Part shown: positions 8,329 to 17,834 of the stretch, in pieces
How positions within the stretch are numbered: the first letter of the stretch is position 1
How the letters are laid out: the number at the start of each line of letters is the position of its first letter
NCBI GenBank assembly: GCA_000739535.1
Contig: DF820468.1
Span: forward strand, 96,543 to 139,728
Direction of reading: 5' to 3'
Source: Candidatus Vecturithrix granuli
Lineage (GTDB): Bacteria; Moduliflexota; Moduliflexia; Moduliflexales; Moduliflexaceae
Length of the DNA: 43,186 bases
Made by a program: the position numbers and the translations under genes
The notes under the pieces: generated by a model
The model's input: only the letters and a program-made list of their open reading frames with translations
Databases searched by the model: none
Told to the model about the DNA's origin: nothing

Positions 8329-9516
8329 TTACCATACTTTGCACACCAGCCCTTTGAGATAATGCCCTTCCGGGAAATTCAGGGCGACCGGGTGATCCGC
8401 GGACTGCGAGAGCTGGTGCAGAATCTGGGTGTCGCGCCTGGCGTCGAGCGCGGCGTCGGCCACGATTTTTTGAAACAGGTCTGGCTCCATCAGGCCGGAA
8501 CAGGAGAAGGTGAACAAGATGCCCCCGGGCCGCAGCAATTTCATGGCGAGCAGATTGATGTCTTTGTAACCGCGGCTCGCACTTTTCAGTTGGCTGCGGG
8601 ATTCGGCAAATTTCGGCGGATCAAGGATGATGACATCAAACTGCCGTCGGGCGTCTCGAAATTGACGCAGACGTTGAAAGACATCGCCTTCAATTTGCTC
8701 TGATCGGGTGTCATCTAAATCATTGAGCGCGATTTGACGCTGCAACAATTGCAGGGCCGCGGCTGAGGTGTCAATATTCACCACGCTTTTCGCGCCGTAT
8801 TTTAGCGCGTAAATGCCGAATCCGCCGGTATAGGCGAAACAATTCAACACATCTTTGTGCTGCACATACTGCGCCAGATATTGGCGATTTTCGCGTTGGT
8901 CAAGGTAAAATCCGGTTTTGTGCCCCTGCTGAATCTCGACCAAAAAACGCAGCGCGCCTTCTTGAATCTGCACAACCTCAGGGGGCGTTTCCCCTGCCAG
9001 AACGCCCGTGCAGAGCGGCAAACCTTCTTTAGCGCGCACATCCACGTCAGAACGCTCGTAAATGCCGGTACACGGAAACAGGTCTTGCAACTGGCTGACA
9101 ATCTCCTGCTTCCAATATTCGGCTCCGGCTGCGAGAAACTGGCAGACCAGAAACGCATCGTAACGGTCAACAATCAGACCTGGCAAGCCGTCTGATTCCG
9201 CATTGATCAGGCGGCAGGCCGTTAACTGTTCCGACGCGATCAGTGCCTGGCGTCCGGCAATTCCGCGCTGCAAGCGCGTTCGAAAAAATGTTGATGAAAT
9301 CTCTTCGTCCGGATCAAACGACCACATTCGAACCACAATTTGCGAATGCGGAGAATATGCGCCGCGCCCTAACAATTCTCTCTGAGAAGATATCACCTCA
9401 ACTGTCTCTCCGATTTGCGGGCTGCCTTCCACCTGAGCAACAGCCCCGGTAAAGACCCAGGGATGGCGGCGAAGCAGCGATTTTTCACGTTGGGGTTTCA
9501 GGATGATAATAGCCAT
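8329..9516 (-). CDS. rlmI: 23S rRNA m5C1962 methyltransferase RlmI family
   Basis: A 395-residue class I SAM-dependent methyltransferase. Residues 1-75 form a PUA RNA-binding domain, the middle part an EEHD-type domain, and the C-terminal half a Rossmann fold. Seen motifs are NCFAYTGGFGIYALKYGA (SAM motif I, about 235-252), LDPPKFAESR (299-306) and FTFSCSG with the likely catalytic Cys339. Length and domain order match E. coli RlmI, which makes 5-methylcytosine at position 1962 of 23S rRNA. It stands alone in its transcription unit, separated from the upstream gene by a repeat hairpin. The exact target base is inferred from family membership. Confidence 0.9.
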   Translation of the reverse strand: MAIIILKPQREKSLLRRHPWVFTGAVAQVEGSPQIGETVEVISSQRELLGRGAYSPHSQIVVRMWSFDPDEEISSTFFRTRLQRGIAGRQALIASEQLTACRLINAESDGLPGLIVDRYDAFLVCQFLAAGAEYWKQEIVSQLQDLFPCTGIYERSDVDVRAKEGLPLCTGVLAGETPPEVVQIQEGALRFLVEIQQGHKTGFYLDQRENRQYLAQYVQHKDVLNCFAYTGGFGIYALKYGAKSVVNIDTSAAALQLLQRQIALNDLDDTRSEQIEGDVFQRLRQFRDARRQFDVIILDPPKFAESRSQLKSASRGYKDINLLAMKLLRPGGILFTFSCSGLMEPDLFQKIVADAALDARRDTQILHQLSQSADHPVALNFPEGHYLKGLVCKVW

Positions 9517-9523
9517 ATTTTAA

Positions 9524-9587
9524 GTGTTTGAGTGTTTGAGTGTTTAAGAGCTCTCCAAAACACTTAAACACTCAAACACTTAAACAC
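9524..9587. repeat. Heptamer-repeat hairpin (GTGTTTGA units)
   Basis: The left arm 9524-9546 is built of three GTGTTTGA-like units in tandem. The right arm 9565-9587 is its reverse complement with one mismatch in 23 bases, separated by 18 bases. It fills the 77-base gap between the minus-strand genes ending at 9594 and starting at 9516. It can fold into a long stem without a T run, so it is either a dispersed repeat or a boundary element rather than a classical terminator. Confidence 0.75.
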
Positions 9588-9593
9588 GACAAT

Positions 9594-12191
9594 CTATTTT
9601 TGGGGAACTACTGCGTTTCGTAAAAAGGGTTCCTGAAAGGGTGCGCCAAAGTATTCGACTGGTTCCAAATCTTCGGGATTAATCTGCGGAATCATCTCAA
9701 ATTCGGTAAACGCTTCATCGCGCTTTCCCTCATAAAATAGCTTCTGCCCGGCGAGGTTGTGCGTGGTGGCCGCCTCATAACGGTCCAGGGTTGCCAGAAT
9801 GTCTTCCGGCGTTTCACGACCACGATCTAAGTGCGTCAAATAGGCTTTCACTGAGGTGCGGTGCGCTAACAGTTCCATATAATTGTCGTAGCTGGTTTGC
9901 CAGCGATTGACCGCTCGCCCCGAGATATATTCGACCGCCATGTTGTTATCGGTGTGTAATGGCACTCCTTTGACAAATTCGCCCACAGCTTCGTTGGCAA
10001 ACAGAAAATAGTCCAGAATTTTATAGGGCGAATCAGTTTGAATTTCCCGCAGATCAGCCGCAACTTCAGGAATCTGAAGTTTTTCTTCCATTACGGCATA
10101 ATTGATCTGCGGACGACCGAGTGTGCCAATCACGATGACATACGAGTTGAGGGTACTGTTTACAAACCAGACCGAGGTGTTCGGAAATACTTCGTAAAAA
10201 CTCCTAATAATCATTTTGAAATTTTCGGGCGTGACGCTGTAAAACGGCAGCCATTGCGACACTACGCCCCCGATGTTGAGCCGTTCTTTTAAGAGTTGAT
10301 AATATTCATACGTATAAAGACTGCCATTGCCGCTGAAGCGAGGATGAATCGAATCTGAGAGGATGACATCATATTTTTCAGGGCTTGCCAGGACTTTATT
10401 TCTACCATCGGTAAATTCAATCTTGAGACGCGGATCTTCCAGCACATGATGGTTCACATCGAGAAAATAGTCGGCGGCTTTCTGGATCACGCTTTTGCTG
10501 ATTTCTGCAATCGTGATCTGTTTGACAGGGTAACGCGACACGGCATACGCTGTCCCCCCGCTGCCAAAGCCTATGTGCAGCACCTTTTGCGGATCATGGT
10601 GTAAAAGCAGCGGTAAGTGCCCTTGTAATTTCTGAATCGTGAACAATTCGCAAGAAGTCCCGGCCACATTAGTGCCATTCATGCTTAACTGCCGCCAGGT
10701 TCCGCGCACATCCGTGTGTTCTTCAACCGAGACTGTCGCATAAATATCTTCTTCAAAGGCGATCACGTTCACCAGGTTCTGCTCTGTATCTTGAAACACC
10801 CCGGCAGTCAGAATGACCTGATCCTGATAGGTAAAAAGGGCATAACCGCCATAAAATACGATGAGTGATGCAATAATCGTCACAAGCTTTTGATTACGGG
10901 GCATTGAACTGCGTGTAAGCAGATAGATCCCGATCAGCAGATTCATTGAGGCAATCAGCAGCAAACCGCGCTGCGCCCCGATCAGTGGAAGAATGAGAAA
11001 GCCTGTGCAAAATGATCCGCAAATATTTCCGAGAGTATTACTGGCATAAAGCAGTCCGGTTTCCCGTCCGATTTCTTTGGAACGTTCAACAAAAAGGGTA
11101 ATCGCTAAAGGAAAACTGGCCCCAAATAATAGCGTCGGGAGAATCAGTACTTGAAAGACGCCAAAAAACAATAAGAGGATATGTGAAGCATGGCTCTTCA
11201 CCCCGAGTAGTATTTCCATCGTTGCCATAACGCTTGACAGTGTGTCGAATTGGTTAATCACAAGGATCAGGTCGAACGCCAGGAGCAATTGAATAACGGC
11301 AAAGGTCAGGAGCGGTCGGGTAATTTTCGGAATGTAATGGCTCATCATCGCCGAGCCGAGAGTGACGCCCAGCAGATAAACAACAAGCAGCACACTGTAG
11401 GCATAGACGCTGCTGCCTAAGTGCAGTACAAGAATTCGATTCCAAAGCACCTCATAGGCAAGCGCAGCAAATCCACAAGCGAAATACACCGCAAGCATCC
11501 ACGAATGGGGATGTTGGGTGCGAGTTATTCTGAAAAGCCCCTGGATTTGAAATCGCACAGATTCTCCTTGTGTCAGCAAAACAGCTATCAGGAGAATCAG
11601 AATGCTCAGTGATACGGCAATCAGCACGGTAATGCGCAAGCCAAAGGCAGGGATGAACACAAAGCCAGACAGAAACGTCCCGAGCCCAGCACCCAATGTA
11701 TTAATGGCATATAAAACGCCAATGCGCGTTCCCACGGCCTGGCTATCAGCAGTAAAATGTTTTGCCAGGAGCGGCAAAGTGCCGCCCATGCAGATGGTTG
11801 GCGGCCAGAGAATCAAAAACGCCAGGAAAAATTTCCAGACGCCCATCATCGCGGTATCGCCGCCGCTAAAGGTATATAACGGCACATACAGCGTCGGAAG
11901 ATACGCAAAAATCAAAGGAGTCAACAATCCATAGAAACCGGTGGCCCCTTCCAGAATCCCATATAAGCGCAGGGGGGAATCAATTCGGTCGGCGACACGG
12001 CCAAACAGCCAGCTTCCGAGAGCCAGACCAGCCATAAATGTAGTCAGAAGTGTGCTCACGGCCCAGACCGTATTGCCAAACACCAGGACCAGGTTTTTGA
12101 GCCATACAACCTGGAAAATAAGTGAGACTAAACCGGAACACAAAAATAAAATCAGAGCAATCGATGTTTGCGCAGTTCTCTTCATTCTCAT
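9594..12191 (-). CDS. Membrane-fused spermidine-synthase-like protein
   Basis: An 865-residue fusion. Residues 1 to about 480 hold some 14 membrane helices arranged as two similar halves (the first begins LILFLCSGLVSLIFQVVWLK; the second, about residue 232, begins YFACGFAALAYEVLWNRIL), a fused transporter-like module common in this family. Residues about 530-700 are a SAM-type Rossmann domain of polyamine aminopropyltransferases (VLHIGFGSGGTAYAVSRYP, then VILSDSIHPR and YEYYQLLKERLNIGGVVSQW). The usual catalytic DxxD region is altered here, so aminopropyl transfer is not certain. The C-terminal 120 residues are helical and end in a TPR-like pair (NLAGQKLFYEGKRDEAFTEF). GGAGTAGA precedes the start; a second ATG two codons in is equally possible. 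Substrate unknown. Confidence 0.85.
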   Translation of the reverse strand: MRMKRTAQTSIALILFLCSGLVSLIFQVVWLKNLVLVFGNTVWAVSTLLTTFMAGLALGSWLFGRVADRIDSPLRLYGILEGATGFYGLLTPLIFAYLPTLYVPLYTFSGGDTAMMGVWKFFLAFLILWPPTICMGGTLPLLAKHFTADSQAVGTRIGVLYAINTLGAGLGTFLSGFVFIPAFGLRITVLIAVSLSILILLIAVLLTQGESVRFQIQGLFRITRTQHPHSWMLAVYFACGFAALAYEVLWNRILVLHLGSSVYAYSVLLVVYLLGVTLGSAMMSHYIPKITRPLLTFAVIQLLLAFDLILVINQFDTLSSVMATMEILLGVKSHASHILLLFFGVFQVLILPTLLFGASFPLAITLFVERSKEIGRETGLLYASNTLGNICGSFCTGFLILPLIGAQRGLLLIASMNLLIGIYLLTRSSMPRNQKLVTIIASLIVFYGGYALFTYQDQVILTAGVFQDTEQNLVNVIAFEEDIYATVSVEEHTDVRGTWRQLSMNGTNVAGTSCELFTIQKLQGHLPLLLHHDPQKVLHIGFGSGGTAYAVSRYPVKQITIAEISKSVIQKAADYFLDVNHHVLEDPRLKIEFTDGRNKVLASPEKYDVILSDSIHPRFSGNGSLYTYEYYQLLKERLNIGGVVSQWLPFYSVTPENFKMIIRSFYEVFPNTSVWFVNSTLNSYVIVIGTLGRPQINYAVMEEKLQIPEVAADLREIQTDSPYKILDYFLFANEAVGEFVKGVPLHTDNNMAVEYISGRAVNRWQTSYDNYMELLAHRTSVKAYLTHLDRGRETPEDILATLDRYEAATTHNLAGQKLFYEGKRDEAFTEFEMIPQINPEDLEPVEYFGAPFQEPFLRNAVVPQK

Positions 12192-12290
12192 TCTACTCCT
12201 TCCTGAAAACCCTTTGTGATCATAGTTGACAGGGATAACGAATCTTTTACACTAATAGGCAAAACGAAGGATTAAAAAGTAAAAAGCCTC

Positions 12291-14945
12291 CTACATTTTT
12301 CTAAGCAACTGGGGTTGTTGAGATTTTTGGGGAGGAAGCGCACTCTGTTCCGAAGTTGGTAAAATTGAAGGTTCCTGCGGAATCATAAATCGTTCAACCT
12401 GGTGCATTAAGTTCTCTGCCTGATCCGTGAGTTCGTCTGCTGTTTGCGCAAGTTCTCTCACAGTCGGCACATTTTGTTCGACCAGCGCGATTACATCTTC
12501 CATAAATTCCGTGACATGTCGGGTGCTTTGCTGCTGTTCCTGGGTTGCCCGAAACACCTGCATCGCCAGGGCATGCATATTTTCAACCACCTCAAAGAGC
12601 TGCGTGGAATTTGTTTCTTGTTCATGCGTAGCCCGGGTGATTTCAGCACTCATATTGGCCACGTCGTTGATCGATTCTGCAATCCGGGTGCTCGCAGTCG
12701 TCTGTTGCCGAACAAGCACCGCGATTTCTGCTGCAACTTGTGAAGAATTCTGCGCGCTCTGCCGAATCTTTTCCAGGGCCTCTCCCGCCTGTTGAGCAAC
12801 CACCACGCCGCTGTCAACTTCTTGTTGTCCCCGGGCGATGGCATTGACCGCCTCAGAGGAATCGCGCTGCACGCGTTTAATAATTTTTGCAATTTCATTG
12901 GTTGAGGTTCCAACCCGTTGCGCGAGTTCTTTGATTTCATTGGCAACAACCGCAAACCCTCGTCCGTGAACCCCAGCCTGAGCCGCAATGATGGAGGCGT
13001 TTAGGGAGAGCATCGATGTCTGGTCGGCCACTTCATCAATCACATCTAAAATCCTGCCGATATCGGTCGAACGTTGCTCTAACCCTAAAATGATCTCAGA
13101 AATATCCCGGGTGATTTGCGAAATCGCCTGCATCTTTTCAATCATTTGCTCAACAGCGTCCTGGCCTGACGTGGCGTCATTGGTCGTGGTGGCCGAAAGA
13201 GCTTTGGAATGTTCAGTTTGTTGCGCCACTTTTTCAAGCGACTCAACAACCTGCGCAACGGTGGCAGAGGTCGTTCCTGACAATTTCGAGAGCTTCCGAG
13301 AATTTTCAGCGATATGCGAGATCGATGCAATCATCTGATTTATAGATGCGCTCGTTTGTTCCACAGAAGAACTTAACTGTTCGGTGTTCATGCGAACTTC
13401 TTCAGCGCTCGCACTCACTTCTCGCATTGCAGAAGATGTCACTTCCGCAGCAGTTCCAATTTTTTCGAGTGCCTGGGAGTTTTCGACGGCAGTACCAAAA
13501 ATCTGCTGGCTGACTGAAGAAATGTATCCAGCGCCAGAGCGGATTTCGGTAATTAAGGCGCTCAGCCCTTTTTGCATCTGAATAAATACGCTCCCAAGTT
13601 GATCCTGCTCAGATCTCATGGCGATCTGCTGCCGCAGATCACCATGCGCAACATGATTGGCCATGTCGGCAATATTTTTCAAATAGAGAATCATCTGTTG
13701 AAATTGGTTTCCGAACACATCTTTTTCAGATCGAGGTTGAATCTCCAAATCAACATGGCCCTGGGAAATTTGGGTGGCTGTCGCGGCCATTTCTCGAAAA
13801 TAGGCAATCAACCGCATAAATGCCTGGGAAAGGTCACCGATTTCATCTCGATGCGGAATCTCGCGGATGCCACAGCTAATATCGCCATTGGCCAATTGCG
13901 CGGCACTTCGGGATAAATCAAGTAATGGTCGGGTCATCCACCGTGTAATCAACCAACTAATCATTAAGATTAGAAGAATAGTCACAGTTAACGCCAGCAT
14001 AATTCCCCGGGCATTCCCAATGACCGACGCCACATGATATTGAAGCTTTCCGGATGCCTGCGCGATTTCTGAATCTTTTGCCTGTATCATTGCGAGAATG
14101 TCCGCCTGAATATCTGCCAGAATCAGCATGTCTTCTCGAGCGGTTTGAAGCTTTGCATAAAAGTTCAGGACATGCGATTGATAGGTGCGTACCAGGGTCA
14201 CAAGTTGTTCCCCATCGTTCGCAATATCCTGGTCTGCTGCGAGAAGAATTTGCAATTTTAAATGAAGCTCTTGAAACAAAGCAGGGAGTGCCGGATATAT
14301 TTTCTCGAGTGCTCGCAGTTCCTGCTGGGCTGATGCCCCCTGGCTTCCTGAAACTTCCTGACGAATTTTGACAAGGATAATCGTGATTTGACGTAAAAGA
14401 TCGCGGTAATTCGGTATGAAAACGCGGATTTGCGTCAGGTTTGAAGTCTCTTGATTCTGCATTGTTAAGGGAACTAATTTGTCAGCAATCCTTTCTTCTA
14501 ACTGGTTTAGCAGCGAAAGAAGTGTGTCGTTACTGGCCTGTATCTGCTGCCAATCTGCAAGTATGGCGATTTCCTGTTCAATAAGCGTTTGTAATATCTG
14601 TAAAAATTTCAGAAATTGGGTGTGTAAACGTTCATCTATCGTCTTCGAAATCAAATTTTGGCCAATACTGAGCAATTCCTGACCCTTAGTTCGGAAAAAT
14701 TCTTCTTCATTGTGAATTGCGCCAAGAAACAAAGCCGTTCTGGTAAAAAGGTAATGAAGTTCTCGACTCAACTGAGTATTCTCAATGACCTGCTTCACAT
14801 CTTCATGAATGATTATTGAAAGCGAACGATCAATTCTTTCAAACGATGCGTTCACGACAAAAATAATGGCGCCGATAATGAGAAAAATGACGACATTCAT
14901 GAGCAAGAGCTTGGTGGTAATACTCCAATAGAAATGTGACTTCAT
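12291..14945 (-). CDS. Methyl-accepting chemotaxis protein, large outer domain and two HAMPs
   Basis: A chemoreceptor with the classic layout. From the ATG at 14945 it has a membrane helix at about 12-32, about 290 residues of helical outer (sensory) domain, a second membrane helix at about 324-343, a HAMP domain ([19 protein letters not shown]) and a second HAMP-like unit, then a long signalling coiled coil. The hairpin tip is present: [20 protein letters not shown] then [16 protein letters not shown], which binds CheA and CheW. Two starts are possible. GTG-free ATG 15008 has GGAGGG only two bases away, too close; ATG 14945 has GAGAAG at better spacing and gives a normal N-terminus, so it is used here. 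No che genes are in the window, so the receptor is an orphan. No CheR-docking pentapeptide is visible at the C-terminus. Ligand unknown. Confidence 0.9.
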   Translation of the reverse strand: MKSHFYWSITTKLLLMNVVIFLIIGAIIFVVNASFERIDRSLSIIIHEDVKQVIENTQLSRELHYLFTRTALFLGAIHNEEEFFRTKGQELLSIGQNLISKTIDERLHTQFLKFLQILQTLIEQEIAILADWQQIQASNDTLLSLLNQLEERIADKLVPLTMQNQETSNLTQIRVFIPNYRDLLRQITIILVKIRQEVSGSQGASAQQELRALEKIYPALPALFQELHLKLQILLAADQDIANDGEQLVTLVRTYQSHVLNFYAKLQTAREDMLILADIQADILAMIQAKDSEIAQASGKLQYHVASVIGNARGIMLALTVTILLILMISWLITRWMTRPLLDLSRSAAQLANGDISCGIREIPHRDEIGDLSQAFMRLIAYFREMAATATQISQGHVDLEIQPRSEKDVFGNQFQQMILYLKNIADMANHVAHGDLRQQIAMRSEQDQLGSVFIQMQKGLSALITEIRSGAGYISSVSQQIFGTAVENSQALEKIGTAAEVTSSAMREVSASAEEVRMNTEQLSSSVEQTSASINQMIASISHIAENSRKLSKLSGTTSATVAQVVESLEKVAQQTEHSKALSATTTNDATSGQDAVEQMIEKMQAISQITRDISEIILGLEQRSTDIGRILDVIDEVADQTSMLSLNASIIAAQAGVHGRGFAVVANEIKELAQRVGTSTNEIAKIIKRVQRDSSEAVNAIARGQQEVDSGVVVAQQAGEALEKIRQSAQNSSQVAAEIAVLVRQQTTASTRIAESINDVANMSAEITRATHEQETNSTQLFEVVENMHALAMQVFRATQEQQQSTRHVTEFMEDVIALVEQNVPTVRELAQTADELTDQAENLMHQVERFMIPQEPSILPTSEQSALPPQKSQQPQLLRKM

Positions 14946-15069
14946 GCTTCTCAGCGTGCTATGGTCTCCATCTACCCTTTCGTCGAAGAAAGAAGGATAT
15001 GGAGACATGCCCTCCGAAATCAGGAATGATCAGTAACTTGATAGATGATAATTTATAACAAAATTTTTC

Positions 15070-15183
15070 GGTAGTGGTTCCATGGTAAGTGATGCGTTCC
15101 CTGAGCGAAGTCGAAGGGAACGGTGATCGGCTCGTTTCGACTTCGCTCAACGAGCGCGCATCACTTACCATGGAACCACTACC
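15070..15183. mobile_element. MITE-like palindromic element with 8-bp target duplication
   Basis: A 114-bp element whose ends are perfect 27-bp inverted repeats (15070-15096 and 15157-15183; outermost bases GGTAGTGGTTCCATGG). The core carries a second inverted pair, GAGCGAAGTCGA and TCGACTTCGCTC. It is flanked on both sides by the same eight bases AATTTTTC (15062-15069 and 15184-15191), the mark of a transposition event. It has no coding capacity, so a transposase elsewhere would have to move it. It sits in the gap of about 470 bases between the divergent chemoreceptor and apbE genes. Confidence 0.85.
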
Positions 15184-15306
15184 AATTTTTCTAACATGTA
15201 CATGGTTTGAACTTGTGATGTCAAGCAATATCTTTTGAAACTTGAAGACCCCTTTCCAGATTTTTCATGAGCAGTGGGTGCGTTTCTAAAATCCTAAGAA
15301 AGAATC

Positions 15307-15335
15307 TTGACAAAATTTCCTGTATCAAATAGCAG
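15307..15335 (+). promoter_or_regulatory. Candidate promoter for the apbE-rnf operon
   Basis: TTGACA at 15307-15312 is a perfect -35 box. Seventeen bases further on lies TAGCAG (15330-15335), a weak -10 match. It is about 80 bases upstream of apbE, with no other gene between. The strength of the -35 and the right spacing are the only support. Confidence 0.35.
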
Positions 15336-15412
15336 ATGTGCATAAGTGCAAGTCATTTTTTCTTCATAATTTCAGTGGATTGTCAGTGAGAGTTGCTTGA
15401 GGTATTGAGGCT

Positions 15413-16432
15413 GTGGGAAGAGGAAAGACGATACGAGTTCTGATTGTTGGTGCGGCGTTCGTGAGCGTGTTAGTTCTTTGGATGCGTTCTCAGGGAAAAG
15501 CCGCGCCAGGGCTGTATCGACAATCGCAATTTTTGCTCGACACACTTGTCGAAATCACGGTTGTTTCGCCTGATGAGCACGCAGCGCATCAGGCGATAGA
15601 GGCGGCTTATGCAGAAATCGGTCGGATTGAATCACTCCTGAGCCGCTATTCCCCGGAAAGCCAGATTTCTCTGGTGAATCAGTCTGCTGGAAAAGAGCAA
15701 TTTACCCCCGTAGTACAAGAGGTGTATGCCATTGTACAGCGTTCTCTGCACTATACCGACATGACCGGTGGAGTGTTTGACATCAGTATTGGGCCGGTAA
15801 TTGATGTGTGGGGAATCGGAACGCAGCACGAACGCATCCCTGATCAAGAGGAATTACAACAACTCCTGCAATTGGTAGATTATAAAAAGATTATCTTAGA
15901 TCATGAGCAGGGGATCCGTTTACCTGATCCTAACATGACCTTAGATTTAGGAGGGATTGCTAAAGGGTATGCGATTGATCAGGCAATTGCGGTGCTGCGC
16001 CAGCATGGTGTGACGATGGCGTTAGTCAACGCGGGCGGCGATATTCGTTGCCTTGGAACAAAAGCTGATGGAACGCCGTGGCGGATTGGAATCCAGAACC
16101 CAAGAAAGAACGCCGCCATTGTCGGTGTGGTGAACATCAGCGATGCGGCGGTTGCGACATCAGGCGACTATGAACGCTACTTCATGCAGCAAGGCATCCG
16201 TTATCATCACATCTTTGACCCTGCAACCGGAATGCCTGCGCGTGAGTGTCAGAGCGTGACCATTGTTGCTCCTACCGCTGAACAGGCCGATGTGATGGCG
16301 ACAGCGATCTTTGTGATGGGACCCGAGCGCGGATTGACATTTCTCAACGAACAAGCGGACATCGAGGGAATGATTGTCCGGGCAGACGGGAAATTGCTCT
16401 TTTCTGATGGGTTTGCACTTCAACCTCAATAA
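15413..16432 (+). CDS. apbE: FAD:protein FMN transferase ApbE
   Basis: A 339-residue ApbE. It has an N-terminal membrane segment (about 7-24) without an obvious lipobox cysteine. The catalytic core follows: FLLDTLVEITV, IGRIESLLSRYSPESQIS, DLGGIAKGYAIDQA, LVNAGGDIRCLG, VATSGDYERYF and HHIFDPATGMPA. ApbE takes FMN from FAD and links it to Ser/Thr in a DxxTGAT-type motif of target proteins. Its place 64 bases before rnfC says its targets are RnfD and RnfG, which both carry such motifs. The start is a GTG at 15413; the TTGAGG just before is a poor ribosome site. The enzyme acts on the outer face of the inner membrane. Confidence 0.92.
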   Translation: MGRGKTIRVLIVGAAFVSVLVLWMRSQGKAAPGLYRQSQFLLDTLVEITVVSPDEHAAHQAIEAAYAEIGRIESLLSRYSPESQISLVNQSAGKEQFTPVVQEVYAIVQRSLHYTDMTGGVFDISIGPVIDVWGIGTQHERIPDQEELQQLLQLVDYKKIILDHEQGIRLPDPNMTLDLGGIAKGYAIDQAIAVLRQHGVTMALVNAGGDIRCLGTKADGTPWRIGIQNPRKNAAIVGVVNISDAAVATSGDYERYFMQQGIRYHHIFDPATGMPARECQSVTIVAPTAEQADVMATAIFVMGPERGLTFLNEQADIEGMIVRADGKLLFSDGFALQPQ

Positions 16433-16496
16433 ACGGAACATGATCATTGTGATCCGGATCATTGCCAATTCACTCTTTAACAGTGTTGGGAACATA

Positions 16497-17813
16497 ATGG
16501 AACTCAAAACGTTTAAACACGGGATTCATCCTGAGTACTACAAGGAACTGACCCAGGACCTGGCGACAGTGCCCATGCCGCTTCCCAAACAAATCATCAT
16601 TCCCCTCCAACAGCACATTGGTGTTCCCTGCCAGCCAGCCGTGCAAGTGAAGGATGAGGTTCGTGTTGGGGATATTGTCGGGAATTCTGAAGCCTTTGTG
16701 TCAAGTCCTGTCCACACAAGTATGTCAGGTGTTGTCAAAAAAGTTGAACCATATCCGCATCCCGGCGGAGCAATGGTCAACTCTGTAATTATTGAGGCGA
16801 ATGAACAAGACCAATCATTCCCTCCGAAAAAGGAACAACGTGAGGCGGCCTCCTATTCGGCCGAGGACATCCGAACCGCTGTGAGAAAAGCGGGGCTGGT
16901 CGGATTGGGAGGCGCAGGTTTTCCCACGCATGTCAAATTGACCCCGCCCAAAGATAAGCCTATTGATACAGTCGTGATTAACGCCGCCGAGTGCGAACCC
17001 TACCTGACCTCTGATCACCGTATGATACTCGAGCAGCCTGAAGAGGTGATTTATGGAACGCAACTCATCATGAAGGCGGTTGGGGCCAAAAAAGGGTATA
17101 TTGGGATCGAAGCCAATAAACCCAATGCGCTTGAGATACTCCGTCCCTTGCTTTCTGCTGCAGACCAGATCGAGCTGCTCGCCTTAGAAGTTAAATATCC
17201 GCAAGGAGCAGAGAAAATGTTGATTAAGGCCGCTGTGAATCGTGAGGTACCTGCAGGTGGTCTTCCAATGGATGTCGGGGTCAATGTCAATAACGTAACA
17301 GGCGCGGTCGCAGTTGCCAAAGCTGTACGCGACGGTTTACCTGTGCTTGAGCGGATTGTGACAGTGACCGGTAAAGGCATCCGTGAACCTAAAAACGTTC
17401 TGGTCAGAGTGGGAACGCCGATTAAAGAGGTAATTGAATTTTGCGGCGGTTTTACGCCATCGGCCAGGAAAATCATTCTTGGCGGCCCCATGATGGGGAT
17501 TGCCCAGACTACCCTGGATGTGCCGGTGATTAAAGCGACGGGCGGGATTCTGATCTTGACGGATGAGGAGATTTCAGAACTCAAGCCTCATACCTGCATC
17601 CATTGCGGAAAATGTGTGCATGCCTGTCCAATGGGATTGATCCCGTCTAAACTAGGTGCCTTAGTTGAACGCGAACTCTATGAGAAACTCCCGGAATACA
17701 ATGTAAATGATTGTATGGAGTGTGGGTGTTGTGTCTATGTTTGTCCGGCGAAACGACCGATGGTACACTGGATCAAAGTCGGCAAAGCTGTACTTCGTTC
17801 ACGTAAAAAATAA
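16497..17813 (+). CDS. rnfC: Rnf complex subunit RnfC (NADH:ferredoxin/flavin module)
   Basis: A 438-residue RnfC, the peripheral subunit that exchanges electrons with NADH in the ferredoxin:NAD oxidoreductase pump. GLGGAGFPTHVKL (136-148) is the nucleotide/flavin-binding loop. NAAECEPYLTSDHR follows at 162-175. Two 4Fe-4S sites sit near the C-terminus: Cys367, 370, 373, 377 and Cys406, 409, 412, 416. The protein ends soon after the second cluster, so it lacks the long repetitive tail of gammaproteobacterial RnfC. The start is the ATG at 16497 (MELKTFKHGIHP), where family homology begins; the ribosome site is weak. The order C-D-G-E-A-B is the common one. Confidence 0.93.
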   Translation: MELKTFKHGIHPEYYKELTQDLATVPMPLPKQIIIPLQQHIGVPCQPAVQVKDEVRVGDIVGNSEAFVSSPVHTSMSGVVKKVEPYPHPGGAMVNSVIIEANEQDQSFPPKKEQREAASYSAEDIRTAVRKAGLVGLGGAGFPTHVKLTPPKDKPIDTVVINAAECEPYLTSDHRMILEQPEEVIYGTQLIMKAVGAKKGYIGIEANKPNALEILRPLLSAADQIELLALEVKYPQGAEKMLIKAAVNREVPAGGLPMDVGVNVNNVTGAVAVAKAVRDGLPVLERIVTVTGKGIREPKNVLVRVGTPIKEVIEFCGGFTPSARKIILGGPMMGIAQTTLDVPVIKATGGILILTDEEISELKPHTCIHCGKCVHACPMGLIPSKLGALVERELYEKLPEYNVNDCMECGCCVYVCPAKRPMVHWIKVGKAVLRSRKK

Positions 17814-17834
17814 CTCAAATAGGAAAGAGACGTT

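Noticed and set aside
15085-15140. The inner inverted repeats of the 114-bp element considered as a CRISPR-like unit
   Set aside because: There is only one pair, in opposite orientation, with no spacer series; the terminal repeats and target duplication explain it better.
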